Of a stretch of DNA of 64,000 nt, positions 1-6,734 are shown in pieces (positions within the stretch are counted from its first letter, which is position 1; every line of letters begins with the position of its first letter). Source of the stretch: Dechloromonas denitrificans (GTDB lineage Bacteria > Pseudomonadota > Gammaproteobacteria > Burkholderiales > Rhodocyclaceae); the NCBI RefSeq assembly GCF_001551835.1, contig NZ_LODL01000021.1:161750-225749 (forward strand), given 5' to 3'. The position numbers and the translations under genes are program-made. The notes below the pieces were generated by a model, which had not been told where the DNA came from, ran no database searches, and was given only the letters and a program-made list of their open reading frames with translations.

Positions 1-143
1 TCGCCGTCGCCGAACAAGGCGCTGAAGCCGCCCGGCAGGCGCACTTCGAGCAGGCCGCCGTGCAGTTTTTCAAGCAGTTCGAAGACGAGGCGGGTATCAC
101 GGGCGACTTGCTCGCTGCCGCGCAGGACCAGGGTATTGTTCAT
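1..143 (-). CDS. Cyclopropane-fatty-acid synthase-type methyltransferase (N-terminal fragment)
   Basis: Only the first 47 codons lie in the window; the gene continues past the left edge. The start ATG overlaps the stop of the upstream DUF1365 gene in an ATGA, so it is the next gene of the same operon. The visible N-terminus (MNNTLVLRGSEQVARDTRLV, then a LLEKLHGG...EVRLPGG stretch) resembles the leader region of SAM-dependent CFA-synthase-like methyltransferases, which modify unsaturated acyl chains of membrane lipids. No catalytic motif is visible, so the call rests on this leader and on the frequent association of FAD-oxidoreductase, DUF1365 and CFA-type genes. It is probably a light- or oxidant-induced membrane-lipid modification enzyme, by context. 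Confidence 0.6.
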   Translation of the reverse strand, partial: MNNTLVLRGSEQVARDTRLVFELLEKLHGGLLEVRLPGGFSALFGDG

Positions 144-901
144 TTTGTCGATTCCCGAAGGGGTTGAGAGACGTGGGCGCCACGGAAGGGCACCCCTTTC
201 AGCCAGAGTTTCAGCGCCTGCCAGTGGATGCGGAAAACCACGCCGGCGGTGAGCAGCGGCATGCGCAGGAAGGCGCCGAGCAGCGCCCTTGCGGTCCACG
301 CCTGCGCCTTACCGGAAATGGCGGTGAGCAGCAATTCGCCGTCGGCATCGTCGTAGTCGATGCGGGCGAGCGGGATCGGCCGCGCCAGGTGAAAACGGAA
401 GCGGTAGCCGCCTTCGATCTCGTTGAACGGCGAGACGTGGAACAGCTTGTCGGCGCGCAGTTCCTCACCGTCGCGCAGCGCGGCGCCGGCCCGGTGCAGC
501 AGGTAGTTGTGGTGGCCGCCGAAGGTATTGTTCACCTCGGCCAGCACGGCGATCAGTTCGCCGGCCCGGTTGTGGCAGAACCAGAAGCTGACCGGGTTGA
601 AGAGCAGGCCGCAGACGCGCGGGAAGGTCTGCAGCATGATCTCGCCATCGTCCGCCAGGCCGTGTTCGCGGAGCAGCGCCTGGATCCAGGGCAACAACGG
701 GCTGCCGTCGCGGGCGCCGTGGTCGCGACTGCGGAAACTGAGCAGATTGCTGCGGTCGACCCCGAAAATTCCGCAATTTCCCGCCGCCAGGTCGCGCACC
801 GGCAATTGCACGTAGAACACCGGATAGACGAAGGCATTGACCACCGGGCGCAGGCGCCGGTGCATGACATGGCCGAGGAAGAGTTGCGGACGGGGTTTCA
901 T
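140..901 (-). CDS. DUF1365 family protein
   Basis: A protein of 253 residues when started at the ATG at 901, which follows a GAGGT ribosome site; a longer in-frame extension runs into the upstream gene and is not needed. The N-terminus (LFLGHVMHRRLRPVVNAFVY) and the internal NPVSFWFCH stretch are characteristic of the DUF1365 family, whose biochemical function is unknown to me. The family is commonly encoded between an amine-oxidase-like flavoprotein and a CFA-type methyltransferase, exactly as here. It overlaps the next gene by 4 bp and lies 7 bp after the flavoprotein gene. By inference it helps in membrane fatty-acid modification under photo-oxidative stress. Confidence 0.85.
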   Translation of the reverse strand: MKPRPQLFLGHVMHRRLRPVVNAFVYPVFYVQLPVRDLAAGNCGIFGVDRSNLLSFRSRDHGARDGSPLLPWIQALLREHGLADDGEIMLQTFPRVCGLLFNPVSFWFCHNRAGELIAVLAEVNNTFGGHHNYLLHRAGAALRDGEELRADKLFHVSPFNEIEGGYRFRFHLARPIPLARIDYDDADGELLLTAISGKAQAWTARALLGAFLRMPLLTAGVVFRIHWQALKLWLKGVPFRGAHVSQPLRESTK

Positions 902-908
902 GGCGACC

Positions 909-2231
909 TCAGACGGTTTCCATCGCCGGCTGCGGTTCGGTAACGCCACCCTGCCACGGCGCCTTGACGCCCAGGCCGTTGACGACGCGCAGTGCCGATT
1001 TCAGGCCGTCCTCGTGGAAGCCGTAGCTGCCCCAGGCGCCGGCCAGCCAGATGCCGTTTTCGCCCTGGATCTCGGCCAGCTTGTGCTGGGCGGCGATGGC
1101 CGGGCCGTCGAAAATCGGATGGGCGTAGTCGAACTCGGCAATCACCTGGGCCGGGTCCGGTTCGCGAGCCGGGTTCAGGGTGACCACCACCGGCGTCGTG
1201 AACGGCAGCGGTTGCAGCTTGTTGATCAGGTAGGAAACACCGACCGGCTGGTCATTGGCCTCCGCGCCGGGGGCGCCCTGCGCGGCAAAGTAGTTCCAGG
1301 CCGACCACAGTTTTTCGTCGCGCGGCAGCAGCGCGCGGTCGGTGTGCAGCACGGCGCGGTTCGGCTGGTAGCGGATCGCCGACAAAACGGCGCGTTGCGC
1401 ATCGCTCGCCGTGAAGCCGAGGATGGCCAAGGTCTGGTCGCTGTGGCAGGCCATCACCACCTGGTCGAAATGCTCGCTGCCCTCGGCATGGGTGACGCGC
1501 AGGCCATCGGCCTCGCGGCTCACCGCCTTGACCGGACAGGCCAGGCGGATATCGTCGAGCTGGGCGGCAATCTTCTGCACATACTGGCGGCCGCCGCCCC
1601 GCACGGTACGCCACATCGGCCGGTCGAAAACCTGCAGCAGGCTGTGGTTCTGGCAGAAGCGGATGAAGGTGGCGAGCGGCATGTCGAGCATCTGGCCGGT
1701 CGGGCAGGACCAGATGGCGGCCGCCATCGGCAGCAGGTACCAGTCGGCGAAGGCCGCCGAATAGCGCCCTTCGACCAGGAAGTCGCGCAGGCTGCGCTTG
1801 TTGTCCGGGTGACTGAGCAGCCAGGCCGTGCTTTCCCGGTTGAAGCGCAGGATGTCGGAGAGCATCGACCAGAACTGCGGCCGGATCAGGTTGCGCTTCT
1901 GGCCGAACACCGTCGCCAGATTGCTGCCGGCCCATTCGAGATCGGGCTGCTCCAGGCTGACGGCGAAGGACATTTCCGTTTCGACGCTATCGACGCCGAG
2001 CAGCGCGAACATCGCGATCAGGTTGGGGTAGGTCTTTTCGTTGAAGACGAGAAAGCCCGTATCGACTGGATGCGTTTTGCCCTCCAGCGTCACGTCCACC
2101 GTATTGGTGTGGCCGCCGAGGTAGGCGCCGGCCTCGAACAGCGTCACGTCATGCGTCCGGCTCAGCAGCCAGGCGCTGGCCAGGCCGGAAATGCCGGCAC
2201 CGACGACGGCGATACGTTGCTTTCTCTGCAT
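909..2231 (-). CDS. NAD(P)/FAD-dependent oxidoreductase, amine-oxidase-like
   Basis: About 440 residues. The N-terminus carries a dinucleotide-binding motif IAVVGAGISGLASAW followed by an acidic residue at the end of the second strand (FEAG), typical of FAD-binding amine-oxidase/phytoene-desaturase-like flavoproteins. Near the C-terminus the segment GIWLAGAWGSYGFHEDGL matches the second FAD-contacting region of that fold. The ATG at 2231 is preferred over an upstream in-frame start because GAGGAG lies just ahead of it. It sits 10 bp after folE2 and 7 bp before the DUF1365 gene. The substrate is not readable from sequence; related flavoproteins next to CFA-type methyltransferases act on acyl chains in some bacteria, so lipid oxidation or desaturation is a plausible role. 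Confidence 0.88.
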   Translation of the reverse strand: MQRKQRIAVVGAGISGLASAWLLSRTHDVTLFEAGAYLGGHTNTVDVTLEGKTHPVDTGFLVFNEKTYPNLIAMFALLGVDSVETEMSFAVSLEQPDLEWAGSNLATVFGQKRNLIRPQFWSMLSDILRFNRESTAWLLSHPDNKRSLRDFLVEGRYSAAFADWYLLPMAAAIWSCPTGQMLDMPLATFIRFCQNHSLLQVFDRPMWRTVRGGGRQYVQKIAAQLDDIRLACPVKAVSREADGLRVTHAEGSEHFDQVVMACHSDQTLAILGFTASDAQRAVLSAIRYQPNRAVLHTDRALLPRDEKLWSAWNYFAAQGAPGAEANDQPVGVSYLINKLQPLPFTTPVVVTLNPAREPDPAQVIAEFDYAHPIFDGPAIAAQHKLAEIQGENGIWLAGAWGSYGFHEDGLKSALRVVNGLGVKAPWQGGVTEPQPAMETV

Positions 2232-2241
2232 GCTGCGCTCC

Positions 2242-3042
2242 TCAGGCGTTGACGCCGAACAGTTCGGCAAAGGCGGAATGGTTGTGGATCGACTCGAAGT
2301 TCTCCGAAGCCACCTTCCACTCGGCGATGCGCGGTTCGTTCATCAGGCGCAGCGCGATGTCGCGGACCAGATCCTCGACGAACTTCGGGTTGTCGTAGGC
2401 GCGCTCGGTGACCCACTTCTCGTCCGGCCGCTTGAGCAGGCCGAACACTTCGCAGGAAGCCTCCTCCTCGGCGATGCGGACCAGTTCCTCGATGCTCATC
2501 GTCGAACGCAACTTCGCTTCGAGGGTGATGTGCGAGCGCTGGTTGTGGGCGCCGTAGTCGGATATCTTCTTCGAGCACGGGCACAGGCTGGTCACCGCGG
2601 CGACGACGCGCAACGTCAGGCTGGCGACCTGGCCTTCCGGCTGGTCGATGATCAGTGTCGCGTCGTAATCGAGCAGGCTCTCGACGCCGGACACCGGCGC
2701 CGCCTTGCGAATGAAATAGGGGAAAGCCAGCTCGATGCGGCCGCTGCGCGCCTCCAGCCGCAACAGCATTTCCTCGAACATGCGAAACAGGCCATCCTGG
2801 CTCAGTGCGCCGCGCCGGGCTTCGAGCAGTTCGACGAAACGCGACATGTGCGTGCCCTTGACCTCGGGCGGCAAGCCGACCGTCATCGCCAGCGTCGCCA
2901 CGGTATTGAGCAGTTCGCCGTTGGCGGCAGCCAGTTGCAAGGGATAGCGCAGGCCTTTGACACCGACGTTCTGGATGGCCAGGCGACGGGTGTCGGCGGT
3001 GGACTGCACGTCAGGCAGGAAAATATTTTCTGGGGCATTCAT
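2242..3042 (-). CDS. folE2: GTP cyclohydrolase FolE2
   Basis: 266 residues, the normal size for the FolE2 (type IB, COG1469) family, which converts GTP to 7,8-dihydroneopterin triphosphate, the first step to folate and other pterins. The metal/catalytic region is visible around residues 150-175: a CPC pair (C154, C156), [15 protein letters not shown] and HITLEAK. FolE2 is known for tolerating metals other than zinc. It is the second gene of the gpx-folE2-FAD-DUF1365-CFA run, 21 bp after gpx. Its place in a putative LitR light regulon suggests supply of pterins, for instance the folate antenna of a photolyase, but no photolyase is visible in the window. Confidence 0.95.
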   Translation of the reverse strand: MNAPENIFLPDVQSTADTRRLAIQNVGVKGLRYPLQLAAANGELLNTVATLAMTVGLPPEVKGTHMSRFVELLEARRGALSQDGLFRMFEEMLLRLEARSGRIELAFPYFIRKAAPVSGVESLLDYDATLIIDQPEGQVASLTLRVVAAVTSLCPCSKKISDYGAHNQRSHITLEAKLRSTMSIEELVRIAEEEASCEVFGLLKRPDEKWVTERAYDNPKFVEDLVRDIALRLMNEPRIAEWKVASENFESIHNHSAFAELFGVNA

Positions 3043-3063
3043 GGCAAGGCTCCTGGTCGCGGC

Positions 3064-3621
3064 TTACTTGAGGAATTCGTCGATTTTCTTCAGCAGATCC
3101 TTGTCGTCCGGCTTGGTCAGGCTGCTGAAGGAGAGCACCTGCGTCGCCTCGCGGTTGATCAGGTACTTGTGGAAATTCCACTTCGGACGGCTGTCGGTGA
3201 TTTCGTCCAGCTTCAGGTAGAAGGGATTAGCGTTCTTGCCCTTGACCACGCTCTTGCCGACCATCGGAAACTCGACGCCATAGGTCAGGCGGCAGAAGTC
3301 GGCGATTTCCTTTTCCGTGCCCGGCTCCTGCTCGCCAAAATCGTTGGACGGAAAGCCGATGACCACCAGCCCCTTGTCCTTGAGGCGGGCATAGAGCTTC
3401 TCCAGCCCGTCGTACTGTGAGGTGAAACCGCAGTAGCTCGCCGTATTGACGACCAGGATCACCTTGCCGGCGTACTGGCAGAGCGGCATCGGCTTGCCGT
3501 CCTGCAGACTGGCAAAAGTGTAATTGAGCAGGGGCGGGCATTCACCGGCCGCCGCAGCCGGCACGACACCGGCCGAAAGCAAGGTGGCAATGCCGAACCA
3601 GCGTTTGAGTTTGCTAATCAT
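3064..3621 (-). CDS. Glutathione peroxidase family protein, exported (Cys type)
   Basis: 185 residues starting at the ATG at 3621, which has AAGGAG seven bases ahead; a TTG two codons upstream is less likely. Residues 1-26 look like a Sec signal peptide ending AAAAG. The mature part is a thiol peroxidase of the GPx family: peroxidatic Cys64 in NTASYCGFTSQY (cysteine, not selenocysteine), FPSNDFGEQEPG at 90-101 supplying Gln98, and WNFHKYLI at 148-155 supplying Trp and Asn. It should reduce hydrogen or lipid peroxides in the periplasm, probably using a thioredoxin-like donor. It is the first gene of the operon read leftward from the LitR promoter region. Confidence 0.92.
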   Translation of the reverse strand: MISKLKRWFGIATLLSAGVVPAAAAGECPPLLNYTFASLQDGKPMPLCQYAGKVILVVNTASYCGFTSQYDGLEKLYARLKDKGLVVIGFPSNDFGEQEPGTEKEIADFCRLTYGVEFPMVGKSVVKGKNANPFYLKLDEITDSRPKWNFHKYLINREATQVLSFSSLTKPDDKDLLKKIDEFLK

Positions 3622-3639
3622 GTTCAACTCCTTGTTCGT

Positions 3640-3654
3640 TTTGTCCTAGACAAA
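3640..3654. promoter_or_regulatory. Palindromic operator candidate in the litR-gpx spacer
   Basis: A perfect inverted repeat TTTGTC-CTA-GACAAA. It overlaps the -35 element of the rightward (litR) promoter candidate and lies just downstream of the leftward (gpx) start point. The same half-site recurs three more times in the spacer. MerR-type cobalamin photoreceptors bind spaced inverted half-sites in divergent promoters, so this is the natural binding site for the adjacent regulator. Confidence 0.6.
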
Positions 3655-3675
3655 CAGGACGTTTGTTCGTAAGAT
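3647..3675 (+). promoter_or_regulatory. Promoter candidate of litR, overlapping the gpx promoter
   Basis: -35 TAGACA at 3647-3652, 17-base spacer, -10 TAAGAT at 3670-3675. The -10 shares five bases with the -10 of the opposing gpx promoter, so the two face each other and cannot be occupied together. The -35 lies inside the TTTGTCCTAGACAAA palindrome, which suggests autoregulation. Confidence 0.45.
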
Positions 3676-3699
3676 AGTCATCAAAGATTCGTTTGTCAA
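3671..3699 (-). promoter_or_regulatory. Sigma-70-type promoter of the gpx operon
   Basis: Read on the minus strand: a perfect -35 TTGACA (complement of 3694-3699), a 17-base spacer and -10 TATCTT (complement of 3671-3676). The -35 overlaps a TTTGTC half-site at 3692-3697, so a bound LitR protein would block polymerase. Transcription would start near 3664 and read into gpx. Confidence 0.65.
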
Positions 3700-3728
3700 C
3701 GGTTTGTCTAACAATTGTTCAGGACAAA
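3692..3728. promoter_or_regulatory. Second cluster of TTTGTC/GACAAA half-sites
   Basis: TTTGTC at 3692-3697 and again at 3703-3708, exactly 11 bp apart, and the inverted GACAAA at 3723-3728 immediately before the litR start codon. An AACAATTGTT palindrome lies between. One half-site overlaps the gpx -35; the last overlaps the litR ribosome-site area. Probably further LitR-binding positions. Confidence 0.5.
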
Positions 3729-3729
3729 T

Positions 3730-4635
3730 ATGAATACCCCAAGCTTCAACATTGCCGCCGTCGAACGGGATACCGGCCTCTCCAAGGATGTCCTGCGTAT
3801 GTGGGAACGCCGCTACGGATTTCCCGTACCGGACCGTGACGCCAACGGGGAACGCTGCTACCCGGCCGAGCAGGTCGACCGCCTGCGCCTGATCAAACGC
3901 CTGATGGATCAGGGACATCGCCCCGGCAAGCTGATCGCCACCCCCGCCGAAGAACTGACCGCGCTGGCGCCGCGTCGTTCAGCCCCCCGCGACAGCCACG
4001 ATGCCGCCACGGCCGAGGACCTCGGCGAACTGCTGGCACTGATCAAGCAGCACGATGCCGCCGGCTACCAGCAGGCCATGCTGCAGCGCCTGGCCCGCCA
4101 GGGCTTGCAGCGTTTTGTCCAGGACACCGTCGCGCCACTCACCCGGCGCGTCGGCGAGGCCTGGGAAGACGGCAGCTTCGAAGTGTTCGAGGAACACCTG
4201 TTCACCGAGCTGACCAAGCGCCTGCTCCGCCAGGCCATCGCCGCCCTGCCCGGCGGCCCGCGCCGGCCGCGCATCCTGCTCACCAGTGTGCCGGAAGAAC
4301 AGCACGTCCTCGGCCTGCTGATGGTCGAAGCGCTGTTCGCGCTGGAAGGCGCCGAGTGCATCCCGCTCGGCACCCAGATGCCGCTGCTCGAAATCGGCCG
4401 CGCCGCCAGCGCTCACCGCGCCGACATCGTCGCCCTCTCCTTTTCGGTCGCCTTCCCGCAGCGGCAGATTCCCGGCCTGTTGCAGCAATTGCGCCTCGTC
4501 CTGGCACCGGAAATCGCGCTCTGGGCCGGCGGCGGCGGCGTCGCCCGGGTCGCAAAAACAGACGGTGTGCATCTGCTGGTCACGCTGGACGACGCCCTGC
4601 GGGCCTTGCACGACTGGCATGCCGCGCCGCCCTGA
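3730..4635 (+). CDS. litR: LitR/CarH-type MerR regulator with cobalamin-binding domain
   Basis: 301 residues from the ATG at 3730 (AGGA six bases ahead; an in-frame TTG at 3715 is less likely). Residues 5-70 form a MerR-type winged helix (VERDTGLSKDVLRMWERRYG, then RCYPAEQVDRLRLIKRLMDQG). Residues 95-175 are a helical cap with Trp145-x9-Glu155-His156, the signature of the adenosylcobalamin light-sensing cap of CarH/LitR proteins. Residues 180-300 are a B12-binding Rossmann domain with E190-x-H192-x2-G195. In known members the dark adenosylcobalamin form represses and light releases DNA. It is divergent from gpx-folE2-FAD-DUF1365-CFA, the type of gene set such regulators control. Confidence 0.9.
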   Translation: MNTPSFNIAAVERDTGLSKDVLRMWERRYGFPVPDRDANGERCYPAEQVDRLRLIKRLMDQGHRPGKLIATPAEELTALAPRRSAPRDSHDAATAEDLGELLALIKQHDAAGYQQAMLQRLARQGLQRFVQDTVAPLTRRVGEAWEDGSFEVFEEHLFTELTKRLLRQAIAALPGGPRRPRILLTSVPEEQHVLGLLMVEALFALEGAECIPLGTQMPLLEIGRAASAHRADIVALSFSVAFPQRQIPGLLQQLRLVLAPEIALWAGGGGVARVAKTDGVHLLVTLDDALRALHDWHAAPP

Positions 4636-4695
4636 AAGCAGCCGGACGACGCAATAACCCCCTTCCTGGCCCGCGGCAGAGCGCTGGCTTCAAAG

Positions 4696-4722
4696 TAAAA
4701 GCAACAGGCTTGGCGCCTTGTA
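4696..4722 (+). promoter_or_regulatory. Weak FliA (sigma-28) promoter candidate before the chemoreceptor
   Basis: TAAA at 4696-4699, then 15 bases, then GCC at 4715 (GCCTTGTA, 4 of 8 matches to the GCCGATAA -10). The spacing is exact but the -10 is poor. Chemoreceptor genes are often under flagellar sigma control, which is why it is noted. Confidence 0.25.
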
Positions 4723-4736
4723 GCAAAGCCAAGCCT
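4706..4736. repeat. Inverted repeat between litR and the chemoreceptor gene
   Basis: AGGCTTGGC (4706-4714) and GCCAAGCCT (4728-4736) form a perfect 9-bp stem with a 13-base loop. No T-run follows, so it is not a convincing intrinsic terminator; it could end litR transcription weakly or be an operator. Confidence 0.5.
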
Positions 4737-4783
4737 TGAGCTTCTTTACGCCGTTTTTCATGAGATGACCTCAGGAGTGCCCG

Positions 4784-6100
4784 ATGTTTTGCCGCAAACA
4801 CCTGCAAAAAATTACCGAACTGGAACGCCAACTGAGCCATGCCCAGGCCCAGCAGCACGCACTTGATCGCTCGACGGCCGTCATCGAACTGGCGCTCGAT
4901 GGCAGCATCATCCGGGCCAACGACAATTTCTGTTCGACGATGGGCTATACGCCGGCCGAACTCACCGGCCAGCATCACCGCATGCTCTGTGACGAGGCCT
5001 TTGCCGGCAGCCGGGAATATGCCGATCTATGGACCCGCCTGCGAACCGGGGATTATTTCCGCGGCACGATCAAGCGTCGCCACAAGAGCGGCCGGGAGAT
5101 CTGGCTCGAGGCAAGTTACAACCCCGTCCTCGATGAGCGTGGCCAGGTGAAGATGGTGGTCAAATTAGCCACCGATGTCACCCGGCAGGTCGAAGAGGCT
5201 TCGCGCATGCAAGCCATGGTGCAGGCGATCGAACGTTCGATGGCGTTGATCGAGTTCAGCCTGGATGGTGTGGTATTGCGTGCCAACGACAATTTCCTGC
5301 GGACCATGGGCTATTCGCAGCAGGAAGTGATTGGTCGGCATCACCGTATTTTTTGCCCGGCCGACTATGCCGCGAGCAGCGCATACGCCAATTTCTGGGC
5401 CGCACTCGGGCGTGGCGAAATCAACGCCGGCCAGTTTTCCCGGCTCGACCGCCAGGGCCGGGAAGTCTGGCTGGAAGCCAGCTACAACCCGGTGTTCGGC
5501 CCGGACGGAAAAGTCACAAAAGTCGTCAAATTCGCCACCGACATCACCGCCCAGATCCAGCGTCATCAGGCTGAAAAACAGAGTGTGGGAACGGCCTATG
5601 AGGTGGCGCAGGAAACCCGGCAAATTTCCCAAAACGGTGAAAACATCATTCTCGCCACCATTGCCAAGATGCAATCGATCACCGCAATCGTCGAACAATC
5701 TGCCAATCTGGTCGATGCGCTCGGTGCCCAGACCACCCGCATCACGTCCATCGTCAATACCATCAAGGAAATTGCCGACCAGACCAACCTGCTCGCCCTC
5801 AACGCAGCCATCGAAGCCGCCCGGGCCGGCGAAAGCGGCCGGGGTTTTGCCGTGGTCGCCGACGAAGTGAGAAAGCTGGCCGAGCGCACCGGCAAATCGA
5901 CCGGCGAGATCAGCCAGATGATTCAAGGCATCCAGGCGGAAACCGCATCGGTCGGTAACAGCATGAGCCGCGGCCTGAGCGAGGTCGCCTCCGGGGTCGA
6001 TCTGGCGAACGAGGCCGGAACCTCGATCCAGCAGATACGCAACGGCGCGACGCGGGTCGTCGAAGTGATCCAGGAACTCTCGGAAACCGTTGCTAACTGA
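4784..6100 (+). CDS. Soluble methyl-accepting chemotaxis protein with two PAS domains (BdlA-like)
   Basis: 438 residues with no signal peptide or membrane segment, so cytoplasmic. Residues about 5-30 form a short coiled coil. Two very similar PAS domains follow (about 28-140 and 150-265), each with a xxANDNF start, an H-H-R near the middle and an [22 protein letters not shown] end, then a D-V/I-T linker. The rest is a chemotaxis signalling hairpin with the conserved tip region [21 protein letters not shown]. The layout and length match BdlA and aerotaxis-type receptors, which sense redox or bound cofactors. AGGAG precedes the start. The ligand cannot be named from sequence; no che genes are nearby. 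Confidence 0.9.
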   Translation: MFCRKHLQKITELERQLSHAQAQQHALDRSTAVIELALDGSIIRANDNFCSTMGYTPAELTGQHHRMLCDEAFAGSREYADLWTRLRTGDYFRGTIKRRHKSGREIWLEASYNPVLDERGQVKMVVKLATDVTRQVEEASRMQAMVQAIERSMALIEFSLDGVVLRANDNFLRTMGYSQQEVIGRHHRIFCPADYAASSAYANFWAALGRGEINAGQFSRLDRQGREVWLEASYNPVFGPDGKVTKVVKFATDITAQIQRHQAEKQSVGTAYEVAQETRQISQNGENIILATIAKMQSITAIVEQSANLVDALGAQTTRITSIVNTIKEIADQTNLLALNAAIEAARAGESGRGFAVVADEVRKLAERTGKSTGEISQMIQGIQAETASVGNSMSRGLSEVASGVDLANEAGTSIQQIRNGATRVVEVIQELSETVAN

Positions 6101-6201
6101 GCAGCAGGCAGCCCGACCTAGCGCTCCTTGGGGCGCAACAAGCTGTCCCTCCTGGCATCGGCGCACTAAAATACGCGCCTGTGTCCTCATTGAAGCCAGC
6201 C

Positions 6202-6690
6202 ATGACCTACGCCGCCCCCAGTTTTGAATCGAAAATCTGCCCGCCGGAGCAGTTGACCGCAAGAGCCGCCCAGATCGCCCGGCCGCTGGTGTTCACCAAT
6301 GGCTGTTTCGACATCCTGCATCGCGGCCACGTCACCTATCTGGCGCAGGCGGCAGCGCTGGGCGTCAGCATGGTCGTCGCGCTCAACACCGACGCTTCCG
6401 TGAAACGCCTCGGCAAGGGCGACGACCGCCCGGTCAATCTGCTGGAAGACCGCTTGGCCGTGATGGCTTCGCTCGGTTGCGTGGCGCTGGTCACCTGGTT
6501 CGACGAAGACACGCCGCTACAGCGCATTCTCGACTGCCGGCCGGAAATCCTGGTCAAGGGCGGCGACTGGCCGGTGGACAAGATCGTCGGCTGCAACGAA
6601 GTGCGCGGCTGGGGCGGCACGGTGCATTCGATCCCCTTCATTCACCAGAAATCGACGACTGCGCTGCTCGAAAAGATCCGCAAGCTGTAA
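6202..6690 (+). CDS. rfaE2: D-glycero-beta-D-manno-heptose 1-phosphate adenylyltransferase
   Basis: 162 residues from the ATG at 6202; a GTG at 6181 would add seven residues. This is the adenylyltransferase half of HldE as a separate protein, as is usual in betaproteobacteria. It makes ADP-heptose for the lipopolysaccharide inner core. The nucleotidyltransferase motif FTNGCFDILHRGHVTYL (HxGH type) is near the N-terminus, KGGDW lies about residue 125 and the closing STTALLEKI is intact. It stands alone between the chemoreceptor and kup, followed directly by a strong hairpin. Confidence 0.95.
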   Translation: MTYAAPSFESKICPPEQLTARAAQIARPLVFTNGCFDILHRGHVTYLAQAAALGVSMVVALNTDASVKRLGKGDDRPVNLLEDRLAVMASLGCVALVTWFDEDTPLQRILDCRPEILVKGGDWPVDKIVGCNEVRGWGGTVHSIPFIHQKSTTALLEKIRKL

Positions 6691-6692
6691 TG

Positions 6693-6722
6693 AAAAAGGC
6701 GCCCGCGGGCGCCTTTGTTCTT
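6693..6722. terminator. Bidirectional intrinsic terminator between rfaE2 and kup
   Basis: AAAGGCGCCC (6695-6704) and GGGCGCCTTT (6707-6716) form a 10-bp stem with a 2-base centre. The plus side is followed by GTTCTTT, the minus side by TTTTTCA, so it can end both convergent genes. Confidence 0.85.
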
Positions 6723-6734
6723 TGCGGGCGCCCC

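Noticed and set aside
164-943. Plus-strand frame opposite the DUF1365 gene
   Set aside because: Shadow of a gene in a clear operon; composition is Gln/His/Val-rich without motifs.
3064-3621. Possible selenocysteine in the glutathione peroxidase
   Set aside because: The active-site codon is TGC (cysteine); no in-frame TGA exists in the gene.
4711-4725. Sigma-54-like GG/GC element before the chemoreceptor gene
   Set aside because: Spacing is one base short of the TGGCAC-N5-TTGC consensus, and the inverted repeat explains the sequence.
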